From Channa striata (Eukaryota > Chordata > Actinopteri > Anabantiformes > Channidae), in contig CM065169.1 in NCBI GenBank assembly GCA_033026295.1, positions 7,723,462-7,787,461 on the forward strand: a stretch of DNA of 64,000 nt, in the 5' to 3' direction. Shown piece after piece: positions 49,401-61,257 of the stretch. Positions within the stretch are counted from its first letter, which is position 1, and the number at the start of each line of letters is the position of its first letter. The translations under genes were made by a program, and so were the position numbers. The notes beneath the pieces were generated by a model that was not told where the DNA came from, did not search any database, and was given only the letters and a program-made list of their open reading frames with translations.

Positions 49401-52400
49401 TCAGGTAAAGTGCATTGAGATTTACTTTGTGGTGGACAGGGGACAGCATGGGCACTTTGCTCCATTTGTTACTATGCAGCCCTATATTTATTAAGCTGTG
49501 ATGCACTGTACTCTGACACCTGTCAAAATGACCTACATTACATTTTTTTCATGTTATCTCTGATCCACCACAAGTACTGAGCATGCAGACAGCGTATGAG
49601 GTGATGTTAACCTGTTTTTGGGGTCTTTGAGGGCGAGGCCAAGGTCCAGCACATCGCCTGGCTTGGGCGTCCATGTCTTGATGTCTGGAGCATGCTTGTT
49701 GATGAGCGCATTAAGATCCTCCGGGCTGTTTTTAACATTCGTTTCCTTAATGTATCTTTACACACAAACACACAGAGACAGGTACAGAGACAATTTTAGG
49801 GGGCCCCAAAAATGCCACCGAACCTGGCTTGTATTACAGATCAAGATAAACAACATATCACATCTTGTTTAAATACGAAATAAAATTCAACAAATTAGAT
49901 GCAAGTGTGACATCAGTCAAATATCTCTTTCGGCTTTTCCCATCAGGGCTCGCCGCAGCGAATCATCCTTTTCCACCTGACTCTATGTCATTAAAACCCT
50001 TGCCCTTGGCCCCCTCTGAACAAACTTTACCTGTCGGATGGATGAGCCTCCACAAAATAGCCAGCGAATGGGCAGTAGATTTTTGGCTGAAGAGATGTCA
50101 CCAGCTGAGCTTTGTAATTCAGCAGCTTTTTCCTCTCAGTCTTGATGAATTGTGCCTTCCACGAATCTGTGTACAGTCAAACACCATTGTTTTATGTCAA
50201 CAGTGTGCTTTAAACCAAATGTACATGAACTTGAACGTTATCTGAATTTAAATGACTGCGTTTCAGAAATCACATCTAAAAAAAAAATGTTTCAGATATC
50301 TGTTTTGCTGCCTGACTTTAAAACTGCAAATTAAAACCCGTCACCAAGTTTTATCAGAAAAATATAACTAAATATAATCAGAAGTAAAAGTATACATAGG
50401 TTCTTGGGCCTGTCAAATTTATATTATATTTTATTTGACATATTTTGAGCTCATTACTGTAAAAAATGTTGAACGTAAAAGCAGTGTCATATAAAGTAGA
50501 AATTTAAATATTTTTAAAAAGTATTTGAATTATATAAGTAGTTGAGTCAATGCAAAAGCATTCAGCTAAAAGTGCAAATTTTGAAAACTGCCCTTCACTT
50601 TTTGAAGTGTCCACAATTGCACTTGATCAAGTGGAAGTTATGCCAATCAACGGGCCATTTTAAGCTGAGACCATACTTATGGTTCAGTAGGTGACTTCTA
50701 CTTTCCAGTAGGTTTAGTAGGTTCTTATCATGCAATATGGTGCAACAGTTGCAGTCGTAACAAGAAAATAAACACGTAAAAGAAAAAACACGATGCTAGA
50801 GTTTTAGGAAAAACAGAGAAATGCATGTATCAACTGACATCTCCTGTCAGTTTAAAGTCTGAAACCACTGTCTAAATGTCCTGGGGTTTCACAGCCAACC
50901 CTCCACTTCAGCCTTGTTCCTGGGCAGACTTTTCTCTAACTTTGAAATTACTAAACCACTGGAGCTTATAAGTACTTGATAAACACCCATTAAACAGTGC
51001 GATAACAGCCAAACTGGCTAGAAATAGACTAAACTTGGGTTAAATTATCAAAAAGAAAAGCATTAAAGTAATAAGTGGTGTGCACTAAGGTGAAGTTCCA
51101 ATCACTGAAGTAAGCCTTACCGCTATATTTCCCTCCATAGAAGGTCATTGGAAATCCAGATGCTCCCCCAGCAAAGTCACTCATCATCAAGTCCACATTC
51201 TGTGGTAGCCTGCCCCCGTTTGGCCTGGTGCAGTCCACAGTGTTCAGGATCTTGTGACCTGTATTTAAAGTAGTTTTAACAATCCAAGTACAAGTATTGC
51301 TTTGTTATTTGGCAAGTTGGTTAAAAAAATTTATAAATTTAAAATCATGCACCTTTATATTCAACAATGATGCAGGTGTCCATTTCAGGATGTACACCAT
51401 CCATCAGGATCATGAATCTCAGGTGTTCATCAATCTGGGATTAAATGATAGGATGCAACAAGTGACTTGATTACAATTTTACTATTTGTACTTTTGTTTT
51501 TTTGCATTGTTATTCAGATTATTCTGTTATAGACTCTTTATATTTCTGTCAAGATTTTGCTGATTAATGTTACTTTGACTTACATCTTGCCAGACCCCAA
51601 AAGGAACAACCTTGATGTTGGTCAGCTTAACTTGACTTTGGTCTAAATACCTGTTGCATGAAGCCATGAAAAATGGTTACCAGTGACAAAGGTTTCAAGA
51701 AATTATCATGATTGATTAAAATGAACTCCATGACTGTACTAACCAAAACACTGGTCTGGATGTATCACCGACATAAATGGGGATATCTGGCCTTCTCTCT
51801 GACAAGATCTTCAGTGTGGGGTAACTGGAAACCATGTAGAACAGAAACAATTTACACTAATTACAAGACATAATATGTTTGCAACTTTTAAATGTATCTG
51901 ACAGTTAACAATTTGAGTTAGACTTGCGAAATAAACTGATAAAGCATTGTGTTTTTGGCAAATACAAAATAAGCAAAGATCATTTCCAGAAAAGTAGGTA
52001 TTCTCCGTGAAATTTAAATAAAAATGCAGTGATTTGTCAATTATTTGAAGCCTATTTTTAATGTAAATGGTACAAAGAGAACATAATAAATTTTTTGAAT
52101 TTGATGTCATCAGTGTGTCTCAAAACGACTTGGAAACAAAAGACTGGAAAAGTCACACGATGCTTAAAAAAAGATCTGGTCACAACTGATGGAATTCAGG
52201 ATTTGGTAGAAAAAGAGCAACTCAGAGAAGCTGAGTCTATCAGAAGGAAAGCATCTGTGAAAACCGGTGAATGCAGTTTGTTAGGTCTATGCAAGCAACC
52301 ATAAATAAACAAGATTCAGAAAATGGACTGAGTGGAACTGTTAATGTTTGTATAGTCTTTATAGTCTTTATTATGTAAAGTGCCTTGAGATGACTTTGTT

Positions 52401-55400
52401 GTAAATTGCCGCTATATAAATAAATTTGAATTCAATTCAATTGAAAAGTGAAAAACTGTTTAAAATTTGAAATGCCTTTTGGAAATCTTTGATTCTGAAA
52501 AAGTTTACCTCAGGTGGTCCGAGTGCATATGGCTAATGTAGATCAGATCCGCTGCACACAGTCTGTCCAGAGAGTCAGATGGAGGCTCGTGGAGGAGCCA
52601 CCAGCCTCTGGCGAAAGCTGGACCCTTTAACCATGGGTCAAATATGACCCGCTTTTTTCCGAGCACTAGCTCCATGCAGGCGTGGGTGAGGTACGTCACC
52701 TGGTAAGGAAGTTCACAAAGTGTCAGAGTCACATTACTACTATTATCATCTAATAATGTCAATAAAAGAAATAAAAAGTTGTTGTGGCTGCTGGTGTAGT
52801 GACATGCAACAGGCTGTACAAAGTCATGACCTTTGTCATCGAAATGTTCAGCATACACTTATTTAAATCAAACCTTCACTATGTACATGATGTAATTTGT
52901 ACAATTTAGTCTTTTCACGATGACTATAACTGTTTGCAGCTTTTCGGCTTGGTATCAATGTACATCGTTTGGTGCGTGTGCTGTGGGCCGGGGAATTAGC
53001 CGGATACATACTTTAACCTCTCCTTCTCTGAGCTCCTTGGGCTCTCGAGGCTTTGCCATCCAGGGGTCAACGGGGCTCAACTCAACCAGCTGAAGACCTC
53101 CATCTTCCAGGACCTCTACTTCTGTGGGTGTCACAGAGCACACGTACACGCTAAGCTGAACATGCAAAAGTGCTTTACTTTAATATTTATTTTTAATAAC
53201 TGTAATTTAATTCTTGGTCACAGTAAGCTCCACTTCCCTTTAAGCTTTAATGTAAACTCACATTTTATTTGGCAGGTGAACAAACACACAAAGTCCTACT
53301 TTCCCTCTGTTACCAATATAAGTTTATGTATTTACACAGTTAAATACAAAATGCCTTATGTCCTGGTTACATCCGACATGCGGCTGTTTGCGGATGTCAG
53401 AACAGTCACATAAAGTGACGTCCTTTGTCCTAAATGTTCCCCTGTGCTAGAATAGCAATAATTATTATTAACAAAGATAGTAATGTATATGCTGTCACTG
53501 CCAGATTTACTTTCCTTAAGCTTTGATTTACACACACATTTTCTGCTCAAGTGAACAAAGAGAGCCTGTCCTACATTCCCTCTTTCACTAATACAATATA
53601 TTGTGTTAACTCCATAACTGTTTGCAGACATCAGAACGTGAGACTAAGTAACTTCAATCTGTTAGACCACCTTAGTTTATATCTTTATAAGAGCAATAAG
53701 ATGCATTTTATGTTTGCTTAAGTGCCATCCATCTGTCCAGGTTTGTTATACTGTCAGCATGTAATGTCAACGATTTCAATAGATGCCAAAGTCTTTTGAC
53801 CGGGCAAATTTTGGATTGGATGGACTTGTGCAGTCCGAAAACTCTGGCATCTATTGAATTCGTTTACACTGCATTTTGTATGTTACTGTCACATTTTCCA
53901 TAAAGAGAAATCTTCCACATAAAGCGCATGAGTGTAGCCTTTGATAGAGGGTTTAAAGTTTAGGACTAATCCTTTTTTTTCTTTTCAGGAAGCATCTTTT
54001 TTCATTTTAAGAGGAAGTACAGCTATTGGAGCACTGAACTTGCTCTCTAAAGCTATTTAGCTGAAAATGTTTATTGCATTTTGGTCATGTTGAGAACTTC
54101 CGCTCTAGATATTGCAAGATTGCTGCCAACGCCTTTTCACAAAAAGGAACAGAATATAGCTGAATAAAGGAAGGTAACCCAGAAATATCTGTACCACATT
54201 ACTGCAAATTTTAGAATACAAACACGCCTGCATGAGCGTTAGTCTTTGACGTTCTTTCGAACACTGAATCTATTTTTTGTCAGTAGTTTGCTTAAAAGGT
54301 TCTAACTGTGAATGCTTATGGGATCTTCTTAGAAATTCCATTTCCTCTATCAAAAAGCCTTTGATGTACCCCTTTGTTGTATTAATGTTTTTTTAACTAC
54401 AAACTTTTTGCAGTTATATAATAAAATGTATTTACTGGTTGTGGAGCATCATTGTTGTGGATGTATAAAGAACCAAAAGACAGTGTTAGAAGGTGGAGTC
54501 GCACTGCATGTACTTTTTCATAAGCAGTTAAGATAATGGATGGATGGATGGATGGATGGATACATAAAAAAGTAGTAGATTGACAAGCTCAGAAAAAAGA
54601 GCTACGCAGCTCCAAAATTGTGGAACGAGCTGCCCCTGCACATCAGTTTTTAAATCATTTCTTAAGACCCATTTGTTTTCACTGGCTTTTGATGCAGTTT
54701 GAGTTGTTGACATTGTTTTATGTGTGTTATTTATTTATTTATTTATTGTTAAATTGTTGGGTTTTATTTTACCTTGTTGTTTTAAAGGGCTTAACAAATA
54801 AAGTTACAGTTACAGTTAGATTGACAAGAAAAAGACGTTTGTTTAACGTAAGATTTTTTTATATACTTGATATAAAGGAAAAGCCGTTAAGTTAACATAA
54901 AAAACGTGTATATTTACCAAAAAAAGCACATTTATCATAAATTTGTTATTTAAAGTAATTCTATCTAGCTTTACTTAATGCAGATTGTTTTATGATGACA
55001 CCTTAAAATATCTTGAATTCAATGATTTGTCAGTTTACTAGGTTTACCGAGGCAATACCAACATGCATCCACTCCCTATGTTAACTAGAGTATTAAAATT
55101 TTATAAATATCCTTTACCAATAAATTTTGAGTAAGTTCTGAGTTTTTTTAAACTATGTTTGTATTATTGAGGTCATAATGGTTGGTGGAGTCATCACAGG
55201 GAGTATTATATTGAGAGGTGGTTCTAAAGTTTTGGATAGTGCAGCCAAAACCATGTAAAAAAAAGAATTCATGGCATTAAATTTCTGCGTCTTTTCTCGT
55301 AGTTCTGCCCTGTGAGAGTTCAAGAAATGCTAAGAGCAAAAGAGGTCACAATAAATAGCTGTGAAAACCATTTGTCTTTCTTTAGTTCTGTACCTGTCTG

Positions 55401-55848
55401 AAAGTGACCAGAGACAGGGATATCAATGATTGTAGAACACATTCTTGGGCAAAATTAGGACAAGTATTGACACTTACCGAGCTCATCCTGTAAGAAGCTG
55501 TCGGGGGATTCACATATTTCATCGTTGAGACATTTAGCTTCCAGTTGTGTTTAGTGCATTTAACCGTCCTGTGAGGGCAGAGCAGCCTGTCAGCTGTGAT
55601 GGAAAGTGACCCCAGTGTCTGGTTTTGACAGAACAGTCTTACCTGTTGTCCAGGTCCTCAATGTCTTTGATGAAAACCCCCCCTTGATGTTTGCACTGGT
55701 TCTTGCAAGCTCTAAAGCCTTCAATGCTCTTGTGTATGATGAAACATTTATTGTCCTGTGGGCTTTTCTTGAAGTTGATTCCATCTTTGAGTGACCTGGT
55801 TTCTTCAGGATCCAGTGTTAGCACCACCTTGGCTTTTTGAGAGGTCAT
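43441..55848 (-). CDS. cmah: CMP-N-acetylneuraminic acid hydroxylase (CMAH) with an apparent 1-base deletion in coding exon 2
   Basis: Fourteen coding exons: 55848-55643, 55568-55478, 53121-53012, 52699-52509, 51824-51744, 51650-51584, 51434-51353, 51258-51121, 50166-50031, 49755-49612, 46616-46442, 45615-45499, 44011-43896, 43531-43441. The enzyme converts CMP-Neu5Ac to CMP-Neu5Gc in the cytosol with cytochrome b5. The N-terminal Rieske [2Fe-2S] ligands are visible as CKHQGG (C52, H54) and CTKH (C73, H76), followed by the metallo-beta-lactamase-like motif HMHSDH and blocks such as GPAFARGWWLLHEPP, DCTRPNGGRLP and WDDLYIGFQ. The exons sum to 1745 nt, one short of a multiple of 3; 1746 would give 581 aa, close to mouse (577). 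The missing base lies in the C-run at 55503-55507. As written the frame ends at TAG right after the exon 2/3 junction. All splice sites look normal. Exon 1 has an acceptor at 55854, so a noncoding 5' exon exists. Confidence 0.95.
46870..49410 (+). mobile_element. Degenerate L2-clade LINE with endonuclease and reverse transcriptase, in cmah intron 10
   Basis: The plus strand carries, in broken frames, an APE-type endonuclease region (46905-47530, with VIYRPP-like and VVIVG motifs). A reverse transcriptase follows at about 48175-49266: YRRISNLPFISKKVV, HHSTETALIKVTNDLL, DLSAAFDTID and the catalytic YADD near 48651. Several stops and frameshifts are present, so it is dead. It lies antisense to cmah. 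Its 3' part matches the reverse complement of the fragments at 17122, 24399 and 12844. Confidence 0.85.
49924..49995 (-). mobile_element. 3' tail fragment of an RTE-like LINE
   Basis: TTTCGGCTTTTCCCATCAGG followed by GCTCGCCGCAGCGAATCATC is the terminal sequence of the same element type as 26590-28450. It lies only about 40 bp from the cmah exon 9 donor. Confidence 0.6.
52345..52442 (+). mobile_element. 3' terminus of an L2-clade LINE, sense orientation
   Basis: TTATGTAAAGTGCCTTGAGA and GCCGCTATATAAATAAATTT followed by GAATTCAATTCAATTG are the exact complement of the left ends of the antisense fragments at 12844, 17122 and 24399. Only the last 100 bp are present. A preceding open stretch at 52095-52304 has no recognised product. 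Confidence 0.7.
54537..54562. repeat. (ATGG)n microsatellite
   Basis: About six tandem GGAT/ATGG units lie directly before a LINE 3' fragment. Confidence 0.85.
54590..54825 (+). mobile_element. LINE 3'-end fragment
   Basis: CCAAAATTGTGGAACGAGCT followed by GCCCCTGCACATCAG encodes the WNELPLH motif near the end of many fish CR1/L2 LINE polymerases. The TTTGTTTTCACTGGCTTTTG and (ATTT)n stretches that follow fit an element tail, ending in AACAAATAAAG and repeated TTACAG units. Confidence 0.55.
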
Positions 55849-56139
55849 GTTATCTAGACACCAGAATAAAGAAAGTCAAGTTAAAGTTAGCATAAAAGTA
55901 AAAGCATTTACAAACAGATTCAAATTAAATTAGCCAAGTATTTATAAATCTCTTCCTTTCACTTCTCATATCGGTTGAATTATGTATATAGGTATAATTT
56001 AAAACATAGGTTTGGCAAAAGGTTTAAAAAAAAATTTATTTTAATTTTGCAAAGTGGGTTTTCTGTTTTAATGCCTCACCTTTTATCTCTTAATGGTTAT
56101 ATTGAGGCAAATCAGTCATGTCCTTTTAGCTGGTTTACA

Positions 56140-56365
56140 GGCCCCTTCTAAAGTATTGGAACATGAGGGCTAATTAATCTATGCCGGCTGTACAATAAAG
56201 ATGTGTGGGTTTAAGATGAAATGATAAATGTGAGGTGAAAGTTCAACACGTTAGCTTTCCTTTTACATGTTAATCACAAAATCATCACAGGTGGAGCCAA
56301 CTGTTTTTCTGGTAAAGGACTGTATCTGGAAGGTCCAATTAAAATTATGGGGCAAATATTTAAGC
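56140..56365. repeat. Mariner/Tc1-derived MITE-like remnant
   Basis: TTCTAAAGTATTGGAACATG resembles the CCAAAAGTATTGGAACA terminus of common Tc1/mariner-type elements in fish. AACACGTTAGCTTTCC and GGTCCAATTAAAATTATGGG lie inside. There is no coding capacity, and the far end is not clearly found. Confidence 0.4.
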
Positions 56366-58019
56366 AATTGGCTTTGTAGAGATCTGTTTTAACTTCGACC
56401 TGTGAGAATTTTTTGGAGATTTTTTGTCAAAAAAGCATAATTACATTGATCAATGTAATGTAAAAAGCCATAAAAAACAATTACCGTAGTTTTAAATTAA
56501 TTGCTCACATGCTGTATGTAAAACTGTTTTGAAATTAAGAGCTCATCGATGCCATGAAGTTTCGTTGAATTCTTTTAAACTATTTGCACGGACCCATCAG
56601 ACATGAGAAAAATCTCATGTTGGAGTTAATGTTTGACTTAGTAAATTATCTGTGTTTTCAGTGTAATTGCTGTTTGCAGGGTTCACAGTAATCTGGTGAC
56701 AATTTCACACAAGTATTACAGCAGATAAAAAGTAAAATTACCATTTGACTGATGTAATAAGATTTTGACACTCAGAATAAAGATTGCGTTAAATAACCAT
56801 ACAAATCCACTCTGTTATATGTTTATGGATGTCAGTATGTCTTGTCATCATGGCTGCACTGTAAAATAGTTGCAGAGCCTTAAAAATTACCAAAAAAGAC
56901 TTATCAGCACATTATGGCACATTAAAACTATTAAAATAGAGGGTTTGTTCCAAAAAAGATAACGGTTGTTTCCCCGTTAGACAGTTAATCGTGTGCTTTA
57001 AAAGAAAAAATGTAGATTAAATCTCTATACATTTTTAATCTTGTGTTGCTGCTTCAGTTTTATCAGTTTTAATCATTCTGGTTGTAGTCTGAAACAGGAA
57101 GTGTCACACAAATGTTGTTATGTCTGACCTTGTATGAGTTAATTTGTGATTACTACACTGATATGAGTTTGGTTCTAAACCAAGAATGATGACTGATCTA
57201 TTAAGTAAACACTGAAATTCATTCTGATCCAGGCTTTTGTTGTTTAAACGATGCCAGAAAAAGTGACAGCTCACTCATTTTATTTTATGTTTAAATTAGG
57301 TGTTTAAGTTTCTGTTTCAAGATTTTATGAACCAATGAACCATTTTTTTTACATAGTAAAACCTAGCAACTGCTCATCTGTCTGTGGTTTTATGTTAATT
57401 TCAAGAATGATTCTACGTCTTGGTAACAAAATTGCAAAGTTGAAATCAACATGCATGCAACTTCACTCATCAGTTTCATGTCTTCTTCTTCAGTTAGAGG
57501 AGATCATGCTGGGCCTTCCCTATTTTACAGAGCCGTGTTCTTCTTTAGATTATCTGCTACTGAGCTTTTCACCATTTGTGTTTTCACTCAGTCTCAGGAG
57601 TTCTGTTAATTATTTTAGTAAAATCAGCTCAGACTTCCTGACACTTGTCTTGTGTTTTTGTGTCCATTGTCATTCTTAAGAATTTATGTGTGGTGCATGT
57701 TGTTTGTCTGTGGAGACAAAAGAATTCTTCTACAGTATGAAACACACTCTGTAGCCTTGAGTACGTGGATGATGATGCAAAAATATGGAAAAGGCCCTTT
57801 TCTCTTTTAAAGGTCTTGTTGGATCTATGTAAGGAAGCCATGTGATAAGGCAGCTGTGGAGACTGAAAAAAAAGGAAACAAAAAGAGCAAAAGAAAGAAA
57901 CACAAGACAAAATGACAATAAACTGATGTAAATAGGCAAAAAGACACACAATGCCAGCTGCACAGCAGCTCCCCCACTTTGAGGTAGAAAAGCGCAATGT
58001 AAGTGCGCGTTAAGTTATA

Positions 58020-58540
58020 AAATACTGTAACTATAGGACCCAAAAGCAGAAGCTGAGACACGCCAAGAGTGCAGACATGAACTTCTAAAACTGTTATATA
58101 ATTATACAAAATACTTATACAATAATACTCAGCACAGCACTTGAGGAGATGACAATAATAACTCAAAGACAGAGACTTGGACTATAACTAAACTCACTCA
58201 AAAGATTTAACAATATTGACTTACTGAGACTGTAATACTCAGCTGAGACTATTATAGTTGGCTCAGACTTTTGAGATAACTATACTATCAAAACTAACAA
58301 AATTCACTCTTAATGAGAAGACTAACACTATAACAGAAAATCACTCTTACAGTGGTGATTAATGTTACAAACAGACATTTACTCTAAACAAGAAGACTAA
58401 CAAACCTACTAGAACTATCAACAGACTCACAACAAAGGCTGAAGGTCAAGAAGGGAAGAAACGATCAGGAAGATGCACCAGAACGGACCATGACACACTA
58501 GCAACCCCAAAACTCAACACAAGCACTTAAATACAAACAT
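58020..58540. repeat. Dispersed repeat of unknown class
   Basis: The segment has a skewed composition of ACTATAACTAAACTCACTC-like strings on one strand. It begins with TAGGACCCAAAAGCAGAAGC, as in repeats seen widely in fish. No terminal repeats were identified. Confidence 0.35.
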
Positions 58541-58550
58541 GTAAGGGTGA

Positions 58551-58745
58551 TGATGACGAAGATGAAATGCAAAGACCTTTTGAGAAGGGGAGGTGCGTAG
58601 AGTCCAGAATCCTAACGACGATGATGACGCTGATGACGCTGATGGTGATGATGATGATGAAATGCATGGGGCAAGTGCACCAGCTACCAGTCGAGAAGGG
58701 GGGGAGCGTAGAGTCCATAATCCTAACGATGATAATGATGACGGT
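58551..58745. repeat. Two-unit tandem duplication with GAT/GAC-rich microsatellite
   Basis: Units at about 58551-58630 and 58650-58740 each contain GATGATGA, a GATGAAATGCA stretch, GAGAAGGGG and GCGTAGAGTCC followed by ATCCTAACGA. GATGAC/GATGAT triplets fill the joins. The acidic peptide this would encode is an artefact of the triplet repeat. Confidence 0.6.
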
Positions 58746-58899
58746 GAAAGGCTGGGACACACACACAGAAAAAAAAATTCAGTATAAAAATATTGATAAG
58801 ATAAGGGCAGTGAAAAAGTAAAACAGGACAGAAAAGACTGAACTTATAACAATAGCAGCTGGATGGTATACAGATCCCAGCCAAGCCATAAAAAAAAAA

Positions 58900-59030
58900 T
58901 CCCCAGCCTACCAACCAGGTGTGTCCCTGAGCGCTGGTGGCGGCTGCCCACTGCTCCCCCCAGAGGGATGGCTCAAATGCAGAGGACAAGGCGTATGAAT
59001 ACTTTTGCAAGGTACTGTAAATGACACAAA
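58900..59030. mobile_element. LINE-like tail fused to a Tc1 terminal fragment
   Basis: GCGGCTGCCCACTGCTCCCC then GAGGGATGGCTCAAATGCAG is a common fish retrotransposon 3'-region motif. It is followed directly by ATACTTTTGCAAGGTACTGT, the inverted end of a Tc1 element like the one at 14172. Confidence 0.5.
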
Positions 59031-59431
59031 ATAAAGAGATCTAGAAAAATCTAAAAAGACACAGTCAATGACACAAAAAAAATGGCCACTTAATTTGTGT
59101 TGGCTTTATTTGTAGCTGCTTTGTGTCTCTGTCAGTCTTGGAGGCTGAGCCACCGAGTGATCAGGTAGACGATTTATAGTGGACATTGACACTGTCCATT
59201 TGCTGGACTACTTACATAACATCTTTACATTATTACTTATCTTTTTTTACTTCTCCTTTTTAGACTAATATATTCCACTGCAATGCTGTGTACATTGGTT
59301 TGTGGTGATGTAAATGAGCTAATAATTAGACTAAAATATGAGGTGTTTGAAAATGTGGTCTCATTCAAGTCATGCTTCATCTAACACGAAGTGTGACATT
59401 CCGCTTTTCTCAAAATCTGTTTATAGATACT

Positions 59432-59452
59432 ATATATATATATATATATATA
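59432..59452. repeat. (TA)n microsatellite
   Basis: About ten uninterrupted TA units. Confidence 0.9.
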
Positions 59453-60766
59453 AATATAAATACCTTTAGGACTCACCTTAATCTTACTTTTAAGAAATAA
59501 TGATAATGTTATATGATGAATATAACAATATTTTCTGGAACTTGTAACACGGTTTGCGGTGTCTCAGGGCCAGCCTTATCATTCCAAATTTTATTGCCAT
59601 AATTGTGGGAAGCTTTATTATCAGCAACGAGCATCCTAAAGAAGAGTTGTAATGGACTTGACCTGATCTCACACAAAGTAAACGGAGGGTTCAATTCTAC
59701 CCTATAGGCAGCAAGAACTGATACAAACCCAGTTAATCATTGCTGAATGGAGGAATGTTAGCATGGTGGGACGTGCATGTATGCTGCACTAGGTCAAAAG
59801 CAAGTATACATTTGCAGAGTACAACCCAGCATTAACAGACAGAAGCGCGGCAGACAATATGCCAGAATAGTCTAGTAATATAATGAAAGTCTAGTAAAGC
59901 ACTAGTGTAATTAGTAATACCCAGAAACCATGATGCAAAATGTTACACATTCATATACAATTAATGCATCAAAAACCCCTGCATAATAATTCAAACATAA
60001 AGGTTCTAAATTCTTTACAGCAACCTTATTTATTATTATTATTATTATCAATGCAATCCTTGCCTAGCTGCAGGACTTTCCCTCCTGCATAAAAAACACC
60101 ACCGTAAACCCAAATGTTACAAATAAGTTCAGTAGAGTAAACCTGATTTAAAAAGCAATTCTACAAACTTTAATATTTCAAGTATTTGTCACCTTTTTGT
60201 TTTGATTAGATTTTTGTGGATTAAGTAAGTAGCCGTTGCAGCTCGTGAAACAGAGCTTCACAAGCTACAGGGTGCAGGGAAGTCAATGCTGTCCCTGACT
60301 TCCTTAACTACCACTGCATAAAACACCAACGAGGGCAAAAATGCATGAGATGCAAAACATGAGAAACAAGAGATAATGGATGTGGCAATGAAGATCGCCT
60401 GTTCTATTCATGCCAGACCTCTTAAAAGACGGCGCATACAGAGAGGGATATTTATAAATAAATATATGTTTTGCATTTTTATAGTAGATAGGTCATTTTG
60501 ACTTTTGGTCGTTTTATAAGTAGCTTGCAAGCTGAAAAAGTGCAGGCACCCCTGTGTTAGAAGGAATGCAAAAACTGTCCAGGGTTATCACTCTTGACCT
60601 AAACAAGCTGGTTATCCATTAATGCATGAAGGAATTCATTCTGAACACCAGTAAGACAAAGGAGTTGGTGCTTTATTTCAGACGAAACACACAATGTGTA
60701 ATTACACTGTGAATATTAGGGATGTGCAATAGCCAGGTAATGTGTAATATGTTGAATATGTATGTA

Positions 60767-61060
60767 CATTTACATTTGAATTTAGGCATTTGGCAGACGC
60801 TTTTATCCAAAGCGACTTACAAGTGAGGAACAAACAAGCAATAAAATCTAAGTTTAGGAGAGAAACATCAAAGTAAAGTGCTATCAAACCGGTGTTAAGG
60901 TTTTATGAGAAGTAAGTAAAGAAAAAAAGAAAAAGCAAGTCTTTTCTTTTTTTTTTAAAGGAAGAGACAGAAGAGTTCTGTTTTCAGCAGTGTTTTGAAT
61001 ATAGTGAGTGAAAGAAAAAGCTCATTCCACCATCGTGGGATCACTGAGCTGAAGAGTTTT
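60767..61060. repeat. Abundant teleost interspersed repeat
   Basis: GCATTTGGCAGACGCTTTTA followed by TCCAAAGCGACTTACAAG is one of the most frequent interspersed sequences in fish genomes. The partner stretch CATTCCACCATCGTGGGATC near 61023 belongs to the same consensus. The class is not assigned here. Confidence 0.7.
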
Positions 61061-61164
61061 CCTTGGTATGTACATGTATGTACATGTACAAGTATGTATA
61101 TGTACAAATGCAGAATACAAGATTCTTCATTCTTCTCATTTTCACAGTTAATACTGTTGTACTG

Positions 61165-61257
61165 TTGTTTTTATCTTGTTTTTGGTTCATATTGCTGCTG
61201 TAACACAAGAATTTCCCGAGTGTGGGATCAAAAAGTCTTATCTTATCTTATCTTAAA
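61165..61257. repeat. Retrotransposon tail with TATCT pentamers
   Basis: ATTTCCCGAGTGTGGGATCA followed by AAAAGTCTTATCTTATCTTA matches the common fish element end with TTTCCCCACTGTGGGAT and a (TTATC)n tail. Confidence 0.6.

Noticed and set aside
52095..52304. 69-codon plus-strand frame before an L2 tail
   Set aside because: Lys/Glu-rich, unknown, lies within a cmah intron next to a LINE end; probably part of an unrecognised repeat.
57335..58166. Several 80-120 codon frames on both strands
   Set aside because: They are composition-driven (Phe/Ser/Leu/Cys-rich), have no splice partners and no recognisable motif.
58514..58821. Acidic or serine-rich frames in all directions
   Set aside because: They come from GAT/GAC triplet repeats and a tandem duplication.
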